Shown: positions 1 through 7,871 of the stretch, in pieces | Layout of the letters: each line of letters opens with the position of its first letter | How positions within the stretch are numbered: position 1 is the stretch's first letter | NCBI RefSeq assembly: GCF_000422545.1 | Contig: NZ_AULZ01000028.1 | Span: 1 to 43,403, forward strand | Reading direction: 5' to 3' | DNA: 43,403 nt | Origin: Desulfocurvibacter africanus subsp. africanus DSM 2603 | GTDB lineage: Bacteria; Desulfobacterota; Desulfovibrionia; Desulfovibrionales; Desulfovibrionaceae | Program-made: the position numbers and the translations under genes | Notes under the pieces: model-generated | Seen by the model: the letters and a program-made list of their open reading frames with translations, nothing else | Told to the model about the DNA's origin: nothing | Database searches by the model: none

Positions 1-335
1 CCCCGCAAGGCCGGCGTCTGCTGACAATGCTGGGCGGCCCGCCGACTGACTCATGCCCCTTGCTCATGGATGGAGCCTATGAGGGCAATGAAACAAGAAC
101 TCTGAGCCGGGATTTGGGTTTTGTTCCCGTGGTTCCTCCAAACCCCAATCGCTTGGAACCCTGGGAATATGACAAGGAGCTGTACAAAAAGCGCAATGAG
201 ATAGAGCGTCTATTCAGACGACTCAAAGGTTACAGGCGCATTTTTACCCGCTACGACAAGCTCGATGTCATGTACCTTGGCTTTCTCACCTTGGCACTAA
301 TTGTAGAGGCGCTCAGATAGCGTTAACAGGCCCTA
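1..335 (+). mobile_element. IS5-type insertion sequence, right end (partial)
   Basis: The window opens inside an insertion sequence. It carries the C-terminal part of a DDE transposase and ends at about 333-335 in a sequence (gttaacaggccctag, 322-336) that looks like a right terminal inverted repeat; its left partner lies outside the window. The end lies about 14 bases from the stop codon of the neighbouring DUF1992 gene on the opposite strand, so the element sits just outside that gene. The IS5/IS427-type assignment comes from the transposase motif, and the exact last base is inferred. Confidence 0.75.
3..320 (+). CDS. IS5 family transposase, C-terminal part
   Basis: The frame is open from the first bases of the window, so the gene starts upstream and only about the last 105 residues are present. 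The segment MDGAYEGNETR holds the second catalytic aspartate, and NEIERLFRRLKGYRRIFTRYDK holds the conserved glutamate with the Y-(2)-R-(3)-E-(6)-K-like signature of IS5/IS4 transposases; it ends in the usual hydrophobic helix (FLTLALIVEAL). DDE transposases cut and join the ends of their element. Nothing in the visible part is frameshifted, so the copy may be intact, but this cannot be judged without the upstream sequence. Confidence 0.85.
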   Translation, partial: PQGRRLLTMLGGPPTDSCPLLMDGAYEGNETRTLSRDLGFVPVVPPNPNRLEPWEYDKELYKKRNEIERLFRRLKGYRRIFTRYDKLDVMYLGFLTLALIVEALR

Positions 336-348
336 GAAACTTGTATTA

Positions 349-732
349 TTAGCTTTTCTTCACCACGCTGACCTTGCTTACGGCTTTCTCGAAGTAAACT
401 TGCTGCTCCTCGAGCGCAATCGGCCGCTTACGTCTCATGTTGGCCTTCATGATGAGTAGGTTGAGCTTCTCCATCTGGCGGTAGCGCTCCTGCTCTTCCG
501 TCAAGCTCGCCAACAAATCCTTGGCCTGCTGGATTTCCTTGCGCTCTTCAAGCTCGGGAGGCAGGCAGCCGGAGTTTTTGAGAATCTTGTATGACATGCG
601 CAGTTCCTGTGGGATGTGTGATTCATCCTCCAGTTTCAGGGGCTTGCCGGCACCCGGCAGATTGTTGAACTCACCCTCGCGCACGGCTTCCTGGATACGC
701 TCTTCGGCTAAGATGTGCAGAGCCCAAAACAT
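349..732 (-). CDS. DUF1992 (DnaJ-homologue C28-like) protein
   Basis: A 127-residue protein beginning MFWALHILAEERIQEAVREG; the block AEERI-EA---GEF-NLPGAGKPL is the hallmark of the DUF1992 family, whose members are short helical proteins of unknown function related to the C-terminal part of the DnaJ-homologue subfamily C member 28. The rest is charged and helical with a basic tail. The frame is open further upstream (to 813), but family alignment favours the ATG at 732; a GGAGG lies about 15 bases before it, which is long, so the start is not certain. It stands alone, convergent with the IS5 element whose end lies next to its stop codon. Confidence 0.75.
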   Translation of the reverse strand: MFWALHILAEERIQEAVREGEFNNLPGAGKPLKLEDESHIPQELRMSYKILKNSGCLPPELEERKEIQQAKDLLASLTEEQERYRQMEKLNLLIMKANMRRKRPIALEEQQVYFEKAVSKVSVVKKS

Positions 733-1163
733 GGCAATCCAGCTTATCCTCCGGTTGCGGGCTGGCGGCTGTGGCGCAGCCAACCCAATATTCACGGCCG
801 AATTCAGGCCCACAATATATCAAGATTCACTCGACGACACGTCTCAACACCTGCTCCGGCGGCTCGCCAATCGCCCGGAGGACAAGCCGCCCAGATTCTC
901 CTTAGAGCATGTATGGACCCGGCCCCGATGGCAAGAGACCTCTTCAGTGCGTACGGATCGAATGCAGCCATGTATCCGGCCTGGGGTTGTCCCGGCCCTT
1001 ATGGAATTCGCGCTTCCGCTCCTTTACAGATTGCCGGCCTTATCAGGCCTCTGCTCTAGCCAAACAGACCAAAGTTGTTACTACCGCCGACCTTGCTTCG
1101 ACCTTTGCGGCGGAGCAAGATCGATCATGGTGAGAATAAGGCCACGCAAGCAACACCGCAACC
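733..1163. other. Intergenic region without a convincing gene
   Basis: About 430 bases separate the DUF1992 start from the stop of the heptose kinase. Several open frames exist on both strands but none has family resemblance, and they overlap one another as expected in GC-rich non-coding DNA. Two short inverted sequences (TAGAGCA at 903-909 and TGCTCTA at 1052-1058) resemble the termini of the MITE-like element at 8010-8137, but the similarity is only 7 bases and I do not call an element here. Confidence 0.5.
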
Positions 1164-2243
1164 TTACCCCGCGCCATGATTGAGCCAAAGTCGCGCTTCG
1201 GGCTTGGGCAAGGAGTTGATGGCTTCGCGAAGCTGCTCCAGATTTGCAGTGGCCGTGCCCACCTGTCCCACGACGATACCCGCGGCATAGTTGGCCAGCA
1301 CGCATGACTCGATGAGACTCAAGCCCGAGGCCACGCCGAGGCCCAGGGTAGCGATGACCGTATCGCCGGCGCCGGTCACGTCATACACCTTTTGGGCGAA
1401 GGTCGGGATGTGCAGGGCATGATCCTGGCGCTCGAATAATGCCATGCCTTCGGGTCCAAGAGTGATGAGCAGATGCCTGAGCTGCAGGCGTCGGAACAAG
1501 GCCTCGGCGGCCGCAAGAATTCCTTCGCGTCCAACCGGCTTCATGCCCGCGCCTTCGCCCGCTTCCTTGGTATTCGGCGTAATGATGTCCACACCAGTGT
1601 ACAGATCATAGTTGCGCGTCTTTGGATCGACCATTATCATGGGCGGGTTGGCCATGGATTTTGATGCTGCGCGCAGCATCTCCATGAGTCTGGCCGTGAC
1701 CACTCCCTTGCCGTAGTCCGAGACAATGACCACCGGGAATTCCGCCATCCGCTCGGCCAGCAGCGCGCCGAGCCGTTCAAGGGTCACGCCGTCCAGCGGC
1801 CGGTCGTCCTCGTGGTCCACCCGGCAGACCTGCTGGTTGGCCGCGATGATTCGCGTCTTGACCGTGGTTGGCCTCTCTCTTGTGCGCACGAGGCCCAGTT
1901 CCACGCGACAATCACGCAACAGTCCCGCCAGCATCTCCCCGGCTCCATCCTCGCCCGTGACCGTAAGCAGATAGGGTTTGCCGCCAAGGTCCGCCACGTT
2001 GCGGGCCACGTTGCCCGCACCGCCGAGCAGATGCCACTCACGCTCAACCTTGAGCACCGGCACGGGCGCTTCGGGCGAAATGCGCTCCACACTGCCGGCC
2101 ACATACTTGTCGAGCATGCAATCGCCTATGATGAGCACTTTGCCGCCGGCCAGCGCATCAAGCTTCTTGAGCAGCTTTTCAGCCAGCTTACCCGACCTGG
2201 CCAATTCTTCCATCCCGGACTCAGTCTGTGTTCCCATATGCAA
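1164..2243 (-). CDS. hldA: D-glycero-beta-D-manno-heptose-7-phosphate kinase
   Basis: A 359-residue PfkB/ribokinase-fold kinase that phosphorylates C1 of heptose 7-phosphate in ADP-heptose synthesis for the lipopolysaccharide inner core; cytoplasmic. Visible family marks are the N-terminal VLIIGDCMLDKYV, SPEAPVPV and GGAGNVARNVADLGG blocks (about residues 35-90), DPKTRNYDLY with TPNTKE, and the C-terminal anion-hole motif DVTGAGDTV (about 285-293). The usual nucleotidyltransferase half of HldE is missing, so this is the split RfaE1/HldA form. The first codon is TTG at 2243, about 9 bases after GAGG; an ATG follows at 2237 but is further from that site. It stands alone behind the parB transcript terminator. 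Confidence 0.88.
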   Translation of the reverse strand: MHMGTQTESGMEELARSGKLAEKLLKKLDALAGGKVLIIGDCMLDKYVAGSVERISPEAPVPVLKVEREWHLLGGAGNVARNVADLGGKPYLLTVTGEDGAGEMLAGLLRDCRVELGLVRTRERPTTVKTRIIAANQQVCRVDHEDDRPLDGVTLERLGALLAERMAEFPVVIVSDYGKGVVTARLMEMLRAASKSMANPPMIMVDPKTRNYDLYTGVDIITPNTKEAGEGAGMKPVGREGILAAAEALFRRLQLRHLLITLGPEGMALFERQDHALHIPTFAQKVYDVTGAGDTVIATLGLGVASGLSLIESCVLANYAAGIVVGQVGTATANLEQLREAINSLPKPEARLWLNHGAG

Positions 2244-2316
2244 GAGTAATTTCCTCGTCCTTTATGGCAGCACACACTGAACCAATCCTAGTCCAGAGGT
2301 CTACCTTAACTGGAAA

Positions 2317-2336
2317 AGGCCCTGCGATCAGGGCCT
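2317..2336 (-). terminator. Rho-independent terminator behind parB and the small ORF
   Basis: An 8-bp perfect stem (aggccctg / cagggcct) closes a four-base loop. On the minus strand it is followed by TTTTCC, which gives the hairpin plus T-run of an intrinsic terminator. It lies 17 bases beyond the stop of the 46-codon ORF that follows parB and before the start of hldA, so it should end the parB transcript. Confidence 0.75.
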
Positions 2337-2353
2337 AGTATGTACAGAGTTTT

Positions 2354-2494
2354 TCAAATTTCTTTTGCGTGCTGGCTGAACCAGCGTTGCACGTCGACTG
2401 AGTCGCGCGCATTCCTCAAGGCGCCGTTTTCGACAAGGCTCCTGGGCAATTTGCGGCCCAATTCCGCCAGATAGGAGAACGGCCACCAAGACAT
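2354..2494 (-). CDS. Small 46-residue protein downstream of parB
   Basis: An ATG at 2494 lies four bases past the parB stop codon (2499-2501) and opens a 46-codon frame that starts MSWWPFSYLAELGRKLPRSL and closes with TGA at 2354-2356, followed closely by a terminator hairpin. A weak AGG lies 5-6 bases before the ATG, so translation may depend on coupling to parB. I do not recognise the family. The tight spacing to parB and the position right before the terminator are the reasons to list it; it could still be chance reading of a 3' untranslated region. Confidence 0.45.
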   Translation of the reverse strand: MSWWPFSYLAELGRKLPRSLVENGALRNARDSVDVQRWFSQHAKEI

Positions 2495-2498
2495 AAAC

Positions 2499-3416
2499 CT
2501 ATTGCATGCTGCCGAACCGCTCGATCAGCCGCTGAAGCTCATCCTGCGAACTGTAGCGGAAGCTGATGCGGCCCTGGCCCTGACTACCTGAAATGTTCAC
2601 CTTAACGCCGTACGAATTACACAGCAGCTTCTGGATATCGACAAGCGTCGAATCCATGGGCTCACCTTTCTTTCGCTGGCCAGCCCGCGGCTTCACGCCC
2701 AGCGTTTGACCTGCCTCAAGTTCGGGCAAGGAGCCGTTCTTCTTCCACCAGGAGGCCATGGCCTCGGCTTGGCGCACCGAAAGTTGCCCTTCGACGATGC
2801 GTCTGCGCATCTCTTCCTGGGCTTCGGGTTCAGTCACGGCCATGATGGCCCGACCATGCCCCGCAGTGAGCACTCCGTTGCCCAAGTCCACCTGCACGTT
2901 GTCCGGGAGCTGCAAAAGCCTCAGCGTATTGGTCACCGCCGAGCGGCTCTTGCCGATTTTTTTTGCCAAATCTTCCTGACTGCAGGACAGTCGCTCCTGA
3001 AGTTCGCGCAGGCCGCGAGCCTCTTCCATGGGATTCAGATCTTCGCGCTGAAGATTCTCGATGAGGGCTATGGCCAGACTTTCTTCCTGGGATAGCTCCT
3101 TGATGAGCGCCGGTATCTGAGTCAGTCCAGCTTTCCTCGAAGCGCGCCAGCGGCGCTCGCCAGCCACGATTTCATATCGCATCTCCACGTCACCGCGGAT
3201 TGGACGCACGAGGATAGGCTGGAGCACTCCCTGACTCTTGATGGATTCCGTGAGCTCATCGAGCCCCGAATCCGAAAACACAGTGCGGGGCTGGTCTGGA
3301 TTGGGTCGGATGACATCGAGCTGGAGCATTCTGACTTCCGGACTATTCAGGTCCGTCTTTCCGCCCCCCAGCAAAGCATCCAACCCTCTTCCAAGTCCAC
3401 GCGCAGGTCCTGCCAT
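2499..3416 (-). CDS. parB: Chromosome-partitioning protein ParB (Spo0J)
   Basis: A 305-residue ParB. It binds parS, spreads along DNA as a CTP-dependent clamp and works with ParA to segregate the origin region. Order of parts: N-terminal ParA-interacting patch MAGPARGLGRGLDALLGG, ParB/Srx-like CTPase region with QPRTVF and the GERRWRA box (about residues 40-110), the ENLQREDLNPMEEA segment, the helix-turn-helix (LSCSQEDLAKKIGKSRSAVTNTLRLLQLP), then a C-terminal dimerisation domain. The ATG at 3416 is chosen because GAGGAG lies 7 bases upstream; an upstream in-frame ATG at 3431 would overlap that site. A small ORF follows, then a terminator. Unusually a gene on the other strand separates it from parA. 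Confidence 0.93.
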   Translation of the reverse strand: MAGPARGLGRGLDALLGGGKTDLNSPEVRMLQLDVIRPNPDQPRTVFSDSGLDELTESIKSQGVLQPILVRPIRGDVEMRYEIVAGERRWRASRKAGLTQIPALIKELSQEESLAIALIENLQREDLNPMEEARGLRELQERLSCSQEDLAKKIGKSRSAVTNTLRLLQLPDNVQVDLGNGVLTAGHGRAIMAVTEPEAQEEMRRRIVEGQLSVRQAEAMASWWKKNGSLPELEAGQTLGVKPRAGQRKKGEPMDSTLVDIQKLLCNSYGVKVNISGSQGQGRISFRYSSQDELQRLIERFGSMQ

Positions 3417-3531
3417 GACACTTCTCCTCATTCATATCCTTGACTTACTCTATCAGCTGCCTAGGTTGACCCAACGCGCAGCAAGCACGCACGCGGCAGC
3501 TACCTTACCGTCCACCCCCCGGAGGAGACAG

Positions 3532-3996
3532 ATGGATACCAAGTCCGACATTCTCTATCTCTGCAACGCACAGGGCGAAGTCTTGTCCGTACAGCTACCG
3601 ATTCAGGTCTGGACCCAGATCGAAGCCAAGGTCATGCCACTGGTTCGAGAAGCTCTGGGCAAATCGGCCGAGCCTGAAGAAGAGTCCCTGCCGCCGGAGC
3701 CCATGACCGACTGGCAAACACTGGTCGAGTACTGGGACTTCAAGTACCCCGTCAATACCGAAGTACACTGTGACGTGTGCGCCAGCAGCACCGAGGACTG
3801 GATCAAGGACGAGCCTCGCAAGTTCTGGCTCCGGGCCTGCAATCTGGGTGGCTTGCTCCGCTATCGTTGCCTGAACTGCCAAGCCATGATTACCAAGCGG
3901 CTATACAAGGACAAGATCAAGTTCGAGGCCAAGCCGGAGCAAGAAAAAGATCCTCTTCTCAATGCCGTCTATGGAAGCGGCTCGACTCGCAAATAG
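3532..3996 (+). CDS. Hypothetical protein with Cys-rich (zinc-ribbon-like) centre
   Basis: A 154-residue acidic protein with a strong ribosome site (GGAGGAG at 3521-3527, five bases before the ATG). Two CxxC pairs, CDVC (about residue 82) and CLNC (about residue 119), flank an aromatic segment (KFWLRACNLGGLLRYR), which suggests a four-cysteine zinc ribbon in the second half. The first 60 residues look like a small beta/helix segment (DILYLCNAQGEVLSVQLP). I do not recognise a named family. It lies between parB and parA but on the opposite strand, which splits a pair that is usually adjacent; whether it takes part in segregation is unknown. Confidence 0.72.
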   Translation: MDTKSDILYLCNAQGEVLSVQLPIQVWTQIEAKVMPLVREALGKSAEPEEESLPPEPMTDWQTLVEYWDFKYPVNTEVHCDVCASSTEDWIKDEPRKFWLRACNLGGLLRYRCLNCQAMITKRLYKDKIKFEAKPEQEKDPLLNAVYGSGSTRK

Positions 3997-4015
3997 GGCA
4001 GCCGTTCTTCCGTCC

Positions 4016-4035
4016 GGGGAGGGAGGTCCCTCCCC
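4016..4035. terminator. Hairpin between convergent genes
   Basis: An 8-bp perfect GC stem (ggggaggg / ccctcccc) with an AGGT loop lies between the end of the zinc-ribbon gene (3996) and the end of parA (4101), which point at each other. There is no T-run on either strand, so it may be a rho-independent-like attenuating hairpin for both transcripts rather than a standard terminator. Confidence 0.4.
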
Positions 4036-4100
4036 GCCGTACCCTCTTCAATGACCGCGGCACGCGGAAAGACGAGTGACATTCCACCTGGCCAGCCGAC

Positions 4101-4883
4101 TCAAGCGATCGATTCCACTTCTTTATCCACCAACTCCTGCGCCAGGGACAAATACGCCTGCGCACCCACGGATTTGATGTCGTAGGAGATGATCGGCTTG
4201 CCAAAACTTGGCGCCTCGGACAGGCGCACATTGCGCGGCACGATTGTCTCGAACATCTTGTCGGGAAAAGATCGACGGACTTCGTTCTTGACCTGACCGG
4301 AAAGCCGGTTCCGCTTGTCATACATGGTCAAAACCACACCTGAGACCTCAAGGTCGGGATTCAGACGTTTCTTGACGATGTTGTACGTGCGCATGAGCTG
4401 AGCTATGCCCTCTAGTGCATAGTACTCGCACTGCAGTGGGATAAGCAGTTCCTTCGCCGCGCATAGGGCATTGACCGTGGTTAGCCCCAATGAGGGGGGG
4501 CAATCCATGATGATGTAGTCATACTTGTCCCGAAGCCCCGCCAGCACCTCGCTGAGATAGTACTCCCGACCAAGCTTCTCAATGAGCTCGATCTCTAGGC
4601 CTACCATATCCGTACTGGCGGGCATGAGAGAGAGGTAGGGCAATTCGGTCTTATATATTGCCTTCTCGGCCTCTGCGGGCTCAAAAAAGACATGGTAGAG
4701 ACTTGGACCCTCACGATCCTGGTAATAGCCGAGCCCACTAGAGGCATTGGCCTGAGGATCGCAATCCACCAGCAAGACCTGCCGTTCCATGACGGCCAGA
4801 CATGCAGCCAAATTCACTGCGGTTGTTGTCTTGCCAACGCCGCCCTTCTGGTTCGCGATAACGATCTGTCGCGCCACATCCAC
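4101..4883 (-). CDS. parA: Chromosome-partitioning ATPase ParA (Soj)
   Basis: A 260-residue Walker-type ATPase of the chromosomal ParA/Soj group. It binds DNA non-specifically as an ATP dimer and is stimulated by ParB to move the origin. The deviant Walker A KGGVGKTT is at residues 13-20, the Walker A' region VLLVDCDPQANAS follows, and Walker B is YIIMDCPPSLG. There is no N-terminal helix-turn-helix, so it is a short Soj-type protein. The frame starts with GTG at 4883; a second GTG at 4877 sits better behind GAGAGG, so the protein may be two residues shorter. A perfect parS lies about 50 bases upstream. Confidence 0.93.
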   Translation of the reverse strand: MDVARQIVIANQKGGVGKTTTAVNLAACLAVMERQVLLVDCDPQANASSGLGYYQDREGPSLYHVFFEPAEAEKAIYKTELPYLSLMPASTDMVGLEIELIEKLGREYYLSEVLAGLRDKYDYIIMDCPPSLGLTTVNALCAAKELLIPLQCEYYALEGIAQLMRTYNIVKKRLNPDLEVSGVVLTMYDKRNRLSGQVKNEVRRSFPDKMFETIVPRNVRLSEAPSFGKPIISYDIKSVGAQAYLSLAQELVDKEVESIA

Positions 4884-4930
4884 CTCTCTTCAATTTGCTG
4901 TACGGCTACTGGGCATTCCCGTGAAGAGTA

Positions 4931-4960
4931 CGGTTTATGTTTCACGTGAAACATAAACCG
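4931..4960. promoter_or_regulatory. parS centromere site
   Basis: Positions 4938-4953 read TGTTTCACGTGAAACA, which is identical to the canonical chromosomal parS sequence bound by ParB/Spo0J. The symmetry extends further: 4931-4960 is a perfect 30-base palindrome. It lies about 50 bases upstream of the parA start, so ParB loaded here could also act on parA transcription. Confidence 0.95.
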
Positions 4961-5067
4961 CTTCGTTCGACTCAATGATTTGCTCCATACTCGACCAGCA
5001 GCGGAAAGAGAAGTGGAAGTTTGCAAGAAAAGGCGTTGGGCGGGAAAACGAATCCATCAAGCTGGCG

Positions 5068-5091
5068 CGGAGTCGGCTATGGCCGACTCCG
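5068..5091 (-). terminator. Hairpin at the 3' end of the 98-residue gene
   Basis: A 10-bp perfect stem (cggagtcggc / gccgactccg) with a TATG loop covers the last codons and stop (5077-5079) of the minus-strand gene that ends here. No T-run follows on either strand, so termination is inferred from position and stem strength only. Confidence 0.4.
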
Positions 5092-5373
5092 GAAAGAACG
5101 GTGGCAATAGTTCTGCGCATCGTTAAGAGAATCTACGAGCATGATGACTTCTTCGAGATGCTTCCGCCTTGCGGCCTGGTTAAGTTGATCCGCCAAAAGG
5201 CAGAAGTCTTCAACCTCCCCCGCCCACTCGTCCTGCGCTTGCGCATGAAACAGTCGTGACAAACGGACGAACTGCTCGACGTCATGCTTGTTCGGCAAAT
5301 CGCCATCCGCAACGGCGGTCTTGATCCTCTCAAAGACTTCGGAAAGGCTTTGCTTAAGTGACCGGAAGTTCAT
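5077..5373 (-). CDS. Small protein, possible XXXCH/GSU3529-like family
   Basis: A 98-residue, mostly helical acidic protein (MNFRSLKQSLSEVFERIKTA...). Its C-terminal part, HLEEVIMLVDSLNDAQNYCHRSF, resembles the short domain ending in a Cys-His pair that is frequent in Geobacter and Desulfovibrio small proteins (XXXCH domain). That match is from memory of the pattern and is tentative; a single CH is too little to claim heme binding. The gene lies upstream of parS, ends in a hairpin, and is preceded by another hairpin at 5415-5435. Alternative: an unrelated hypothetical helical protein. Confidence 0.6.
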   Translation of the reverse strand: MNFRSLKQSLSEVFERIKTAVADGDLPNKHDVEQFVRLSRLFHAQAQDEWAGEVEDFCLLADQLNQAARRKHLEEVIMLVDSLNDAQNYCHRSFRSRP

Positions 5374-5414
5374 GTTGGCTTGTCCACATGCGGTGTAGGT
5401 GTAAGGTCATATAA

Positions 5415-5435
5415 GGGATGGTGGTTCACCATCCC
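5415..5435. repeat. Perfect hairpin upstream of the 98-residue gene
   Basis: A 9-bp perfect stem (gggatggtg / caccatccc) with a GTT loop, flanked on both sides by ATAA/ATAAA. It lies 42 bases upstream of the minus-strand gene starting at 5373 and about 160 bases beyond the slipin stop. It could end the slipin transcript or form part of a leader; the sequence does not decide. Confidence 0.4.
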
Positions 5436-5592
5436 ATAAAGGAGGTGATAAAGAGGTGTCAAGTCTCCCAAAGCATGTATCATGCGCAACATAAAAAGAA
5501 GCACTTATCTTTGCCGGCGTGCTGCGCTAACGCACGAACATCTATGAAACCATTAGCTTTGCATTGCCAGAGGCGTCACTGAAGACCTGCAC

Positions 5593-6348
5593 TTATCCGC
5601 CCGTCTTACTCTTGCCGAACAGACCCATGATGTCTCCCAGTGGCAGGGGAATGATCGTCGCGGTCTTGCCCTCCCCAGATAGTTCGCTGAGGGTTTGCAG
5701 ATACCGCAGTTGCAAAGCAGACGGATGCCTGCCGATAATTTCGGCTGCCTGGGCCAGACGATCGGCAGCCTGAAACTCGGCTTCAGCCCGGATGACCTTG
5801 GCCCTGCGTTCACGCTCGGCTTCGGCCTGTTGGGCCATGGCCCGCTGCATCTCCTGGGGTAAGTCAATGTGCTTTACCTCGACATTGGAAACCTTGATGC
5901 CCCAAGGATCGGTCTGTTCGTCGAGTATGGCCTGGATACGGCTGTTGACCTCGTCGCGATGCGTAAGCAGGTCGTCCAACTCTACGCTGCCGCACACGCT
6001 ACGCAGAGTGGTCTGGGCGAGTTGGGATGTCGCGAAGAGATAGTCCTCCACTTCTATGATGGCCTTCACGGAGTCGAGAACCCGGAAGTAGATGACCGCG
6101 TTGACCTTGACGCTTACGTTGTCCTTGGTGATGACATCCTGGGAAGGTACGTCCAAGGTCACGAGCCTGAGGGGAACGCGAACGAAACGGTCAATAACCG
6201 GGATTATAATGATCAACCCTGGCCCCTTGGCGCCTATAATTCGACCCAGGCGGAAAACCACAGCCCGCTCGTATTCCGCGAGCACTTTTACCATGGCTAC
6301 AAGGAGCAGGATCACAATGATGACCAAGGGGAGCAAATTGAAGAGCAT
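5593..6348 (-). CDS. Slipin / SPFH (band 7) membrane protein
   Basis: A 251-residue stomatin-type protein. It starts with one hydrophobic segment ([20 protein letters not shown]), followed by the slipin core [41 protein letters not shown] and VNAVIYFRV, then the helical [22 protein letters not shown] region that drives oligomerisation, and a C-terminal [12 protein letters not shown]. Slipins form membrane microdomain scaffolds and are regularly encoded with an NfeD-type protease, as here (nfeD is directly upstream, gap about 150 bases). ATG at 6348 is chosen because GGAGG stands 7 bases before it and because it puts the membrane segment at the N-terminus; the frame is open to 6417. Confidence 0.9.
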   Translation of the reverse strand: MLFNLLPLVIIVILLLVAMVKVLAEYERAVVFRLGRIIGAKGPGLIIIIPVIDRFVRVPLRLVTLDVPSQDVITKDNVSVKVNAVIYFRVLDSVKAIIEVEDYLFATSQLAQTTLRSVCGSVELDDLLTHRDEVNSRIQAILDEQTDPWGIKVSNVEVKHIDLPQEMQRAMAQQAEAERERRAKVIRAEAEFQAADRLAQAAEIIGRHPSALQLRYLQTLSELSGEGKTATIIPLPLGDIMGLFGKSKTGG

Positions 6349-6497
6349 GCTGCGACCTCCATTGAATGCAGGGTCTGAGCTCCGCCAAAGCGTCAAGGCC
6401 AGCCCTGCTAAAAACATAATTGCCGCCGACCCGATGTTTAGGGCGAATGATTGCTGCGGTCTTATGCACGCATGCGGAGCGTCCGCTTGCGGATAGG

Positions 6498-7871
6498 TTA
6501 ATCAAGCCGATCTACCCCTGCGCTCGACTCGACGCGCTCCACAGTGAGCATCAAACCATCCACTCGTTGTATGCGCACGGTATCGCCCACATTCAGAGCA
6601 GAGCCGTCTGCCGTGCGCGCTGACCAAAGCTCGCCATGGGCAAAAACCTGGCCTCGTTTGCCTCGCCAATGCCGCACCGTGGCAATGCTTCCCTCCAGCC
6701 CTTCACGTCCGCTGGCCGGCTTGGCGACTTGAGCCTTGGCCGCCAGATAAACTCCAAAGCCCAGGATGGTCGCCACCCCGCCCACCGTGACCACGATGGT
6801 GGCAAAAGGCAGGCCCGGTTCTCCGGGACCTGCTGGGAACAGTATGGCCGAGCCAATGAACAGAGCCAGAATACCGGCGACGCTCAACAGCCCGTGGCTG
6901 ATAAAGGCCAGTTCAAGGAAAAAGAAAACAAGCCCCAGCAGCAGTAGCAGGATGCCGGCGACATTCGTGGACAGGATGGACAGGGCGTACAAGGCCAGCA
7001 GCAGGCAGATGCCACCGACAACCCCAGGAAAGAAAGCTCCTGGCGAGACGAACTCGAAGAACAATCCGGCCATTCCGCCAAGTAGAAGGAAATATGCGAC
7101 TTGTGGATTGAGCAGCCATGCAAGCAGACGATAACGCCAACCTGGAGCGAACTCCTCGATGGCATACTCTTCGGCGCTGAATCCGGACTCCCAGCCAGGC
7201 AATGTCTTCTGCCTAGAACCGATTGCCTCAATGAGTTGTTCGGGTGTGGACGCGAGGATATCGACAACCTTGAGTTGCAGGGCCTCCTGGGCGGTAATGG
7301 AATCACTCTCCTCCACTGCGCGCATGTACCAGTCCACATTGCGGCCGTGGGCCTGTGCCATGCCGCGCACCATGCTCTTGATGTCGTTGATGGCTTTGCG
7401 GGCCATGGTCTCGGGTACGTCCTCGCCGCCCATTCCAACTGGGGTGGCAGCCCCGATAGTGGTTTGCGGCGCCATTGCTGCAATATGCCCTGCAGCGACT
7501 ATGAACACGCCAGCCGAAGCAGCCCTGGCGCCGGCAGGCCCCACCCAGACAGCCACGGGCACAGTAGAGTTAAGGATGGCCTTGAGGATTCCGCGCATGG
7601 CTTCCACTGTGCCGCCAGGAGTATCCAGGCGCACGAGAAGCAGGTCGTAGTCGTCTTCCGCCGCCGCCGCTATAGCCTGGGCCATTAGTTCAGCTTCGGC
7701 CGGGCTAATGGCCGCCTCCATCTCCAGGGCCAAGACGCGGAACTTGGTTTCAGAAGGCATAGTCGCAGCCTGGGACATAGCCTGTATCGCAACCTGAAAC
7801 ACAGGCAAAATGCACAGCAGCAAACCAAGGAGAAAAGTCGAACCAGGCCTTAGGATGAATATCCTCTTCAT
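6498..7871 (-). CDS. NfeD-family membrane serine protease (ClpP-class)
   Basis: A long-form NfeD protein of about 457 residues. An N-terminal signal/anchor ([17 protein letters not shown]) precedes a ClpP-like protease domain with [17 protein letters not shown] and the nucleophile region [21 protein letters not shown] (serine in AASAG) and a later lysine in [11 protein letters not shown], the Ser-Lys dyad type. Four to five membrane segments follow (from about residue 255 to 375), then a soluble OB-fold NfeDC domain ([26 protein letters not shown]). The family cleaves stomatin C-termini in archaea; pairing with the downstream slipin supports that partner. Start uncertain: ATGs at 7871, 7877 and 7910 are possible and none has a clear ribosome site. 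Confidence 0.9.
   Translation of the reverse strand: MKRIFILRPGSTFLLGLLLCILPVFQVAIQAMSQAATMPSETKFRVLALEMEAAISPAEAELMAQAIAAAAEDDYDLLLVRLDTPGGTVEAMRGILKAILNSTVPVAVWVGPAGARAASAGVFIVAAGHIAAMAPQTTIGAATPVGMGGEDVPETMARKAINDIKSMVRGMAQAHGRNVDWYMRAVEESDSITAQEALQLKVVDILASTPEQLIEAIGSRQKTLPGWESGFSAEEYAIEEFAPGWRYRLLAWLLNPQVAYFLLLGGMAGLFFEFVSPGAFFPGVVGGICLLLALYALSILSTNVAGILLLLLGLVFFFLELAFISHGLLSVAGILALFIGSAILFPAGPGEPGLPFATIVVTVGGVATILGFGVYLAAKAQVAKPASGREGLEGSIATVRHWRGKRGQVFAHGELWSARTADGSALNVGDTVRIQRVDGLMLTVERVESSAGVDRLD

Noticed and set aside
903-1058. Possible MITE with TAGAGCA ends
   Set aside because: Only 7 bases of terminal similarity and no internal similarity to the element at 8010-8137.
521-1183. 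Long plus-strand ORF across the DUF1992 gene and following gap
   Set aside because: It overlaps the DUF1992 gene in antisense, has no family resemblance and has a composition typical of GC-rich shadow frames.
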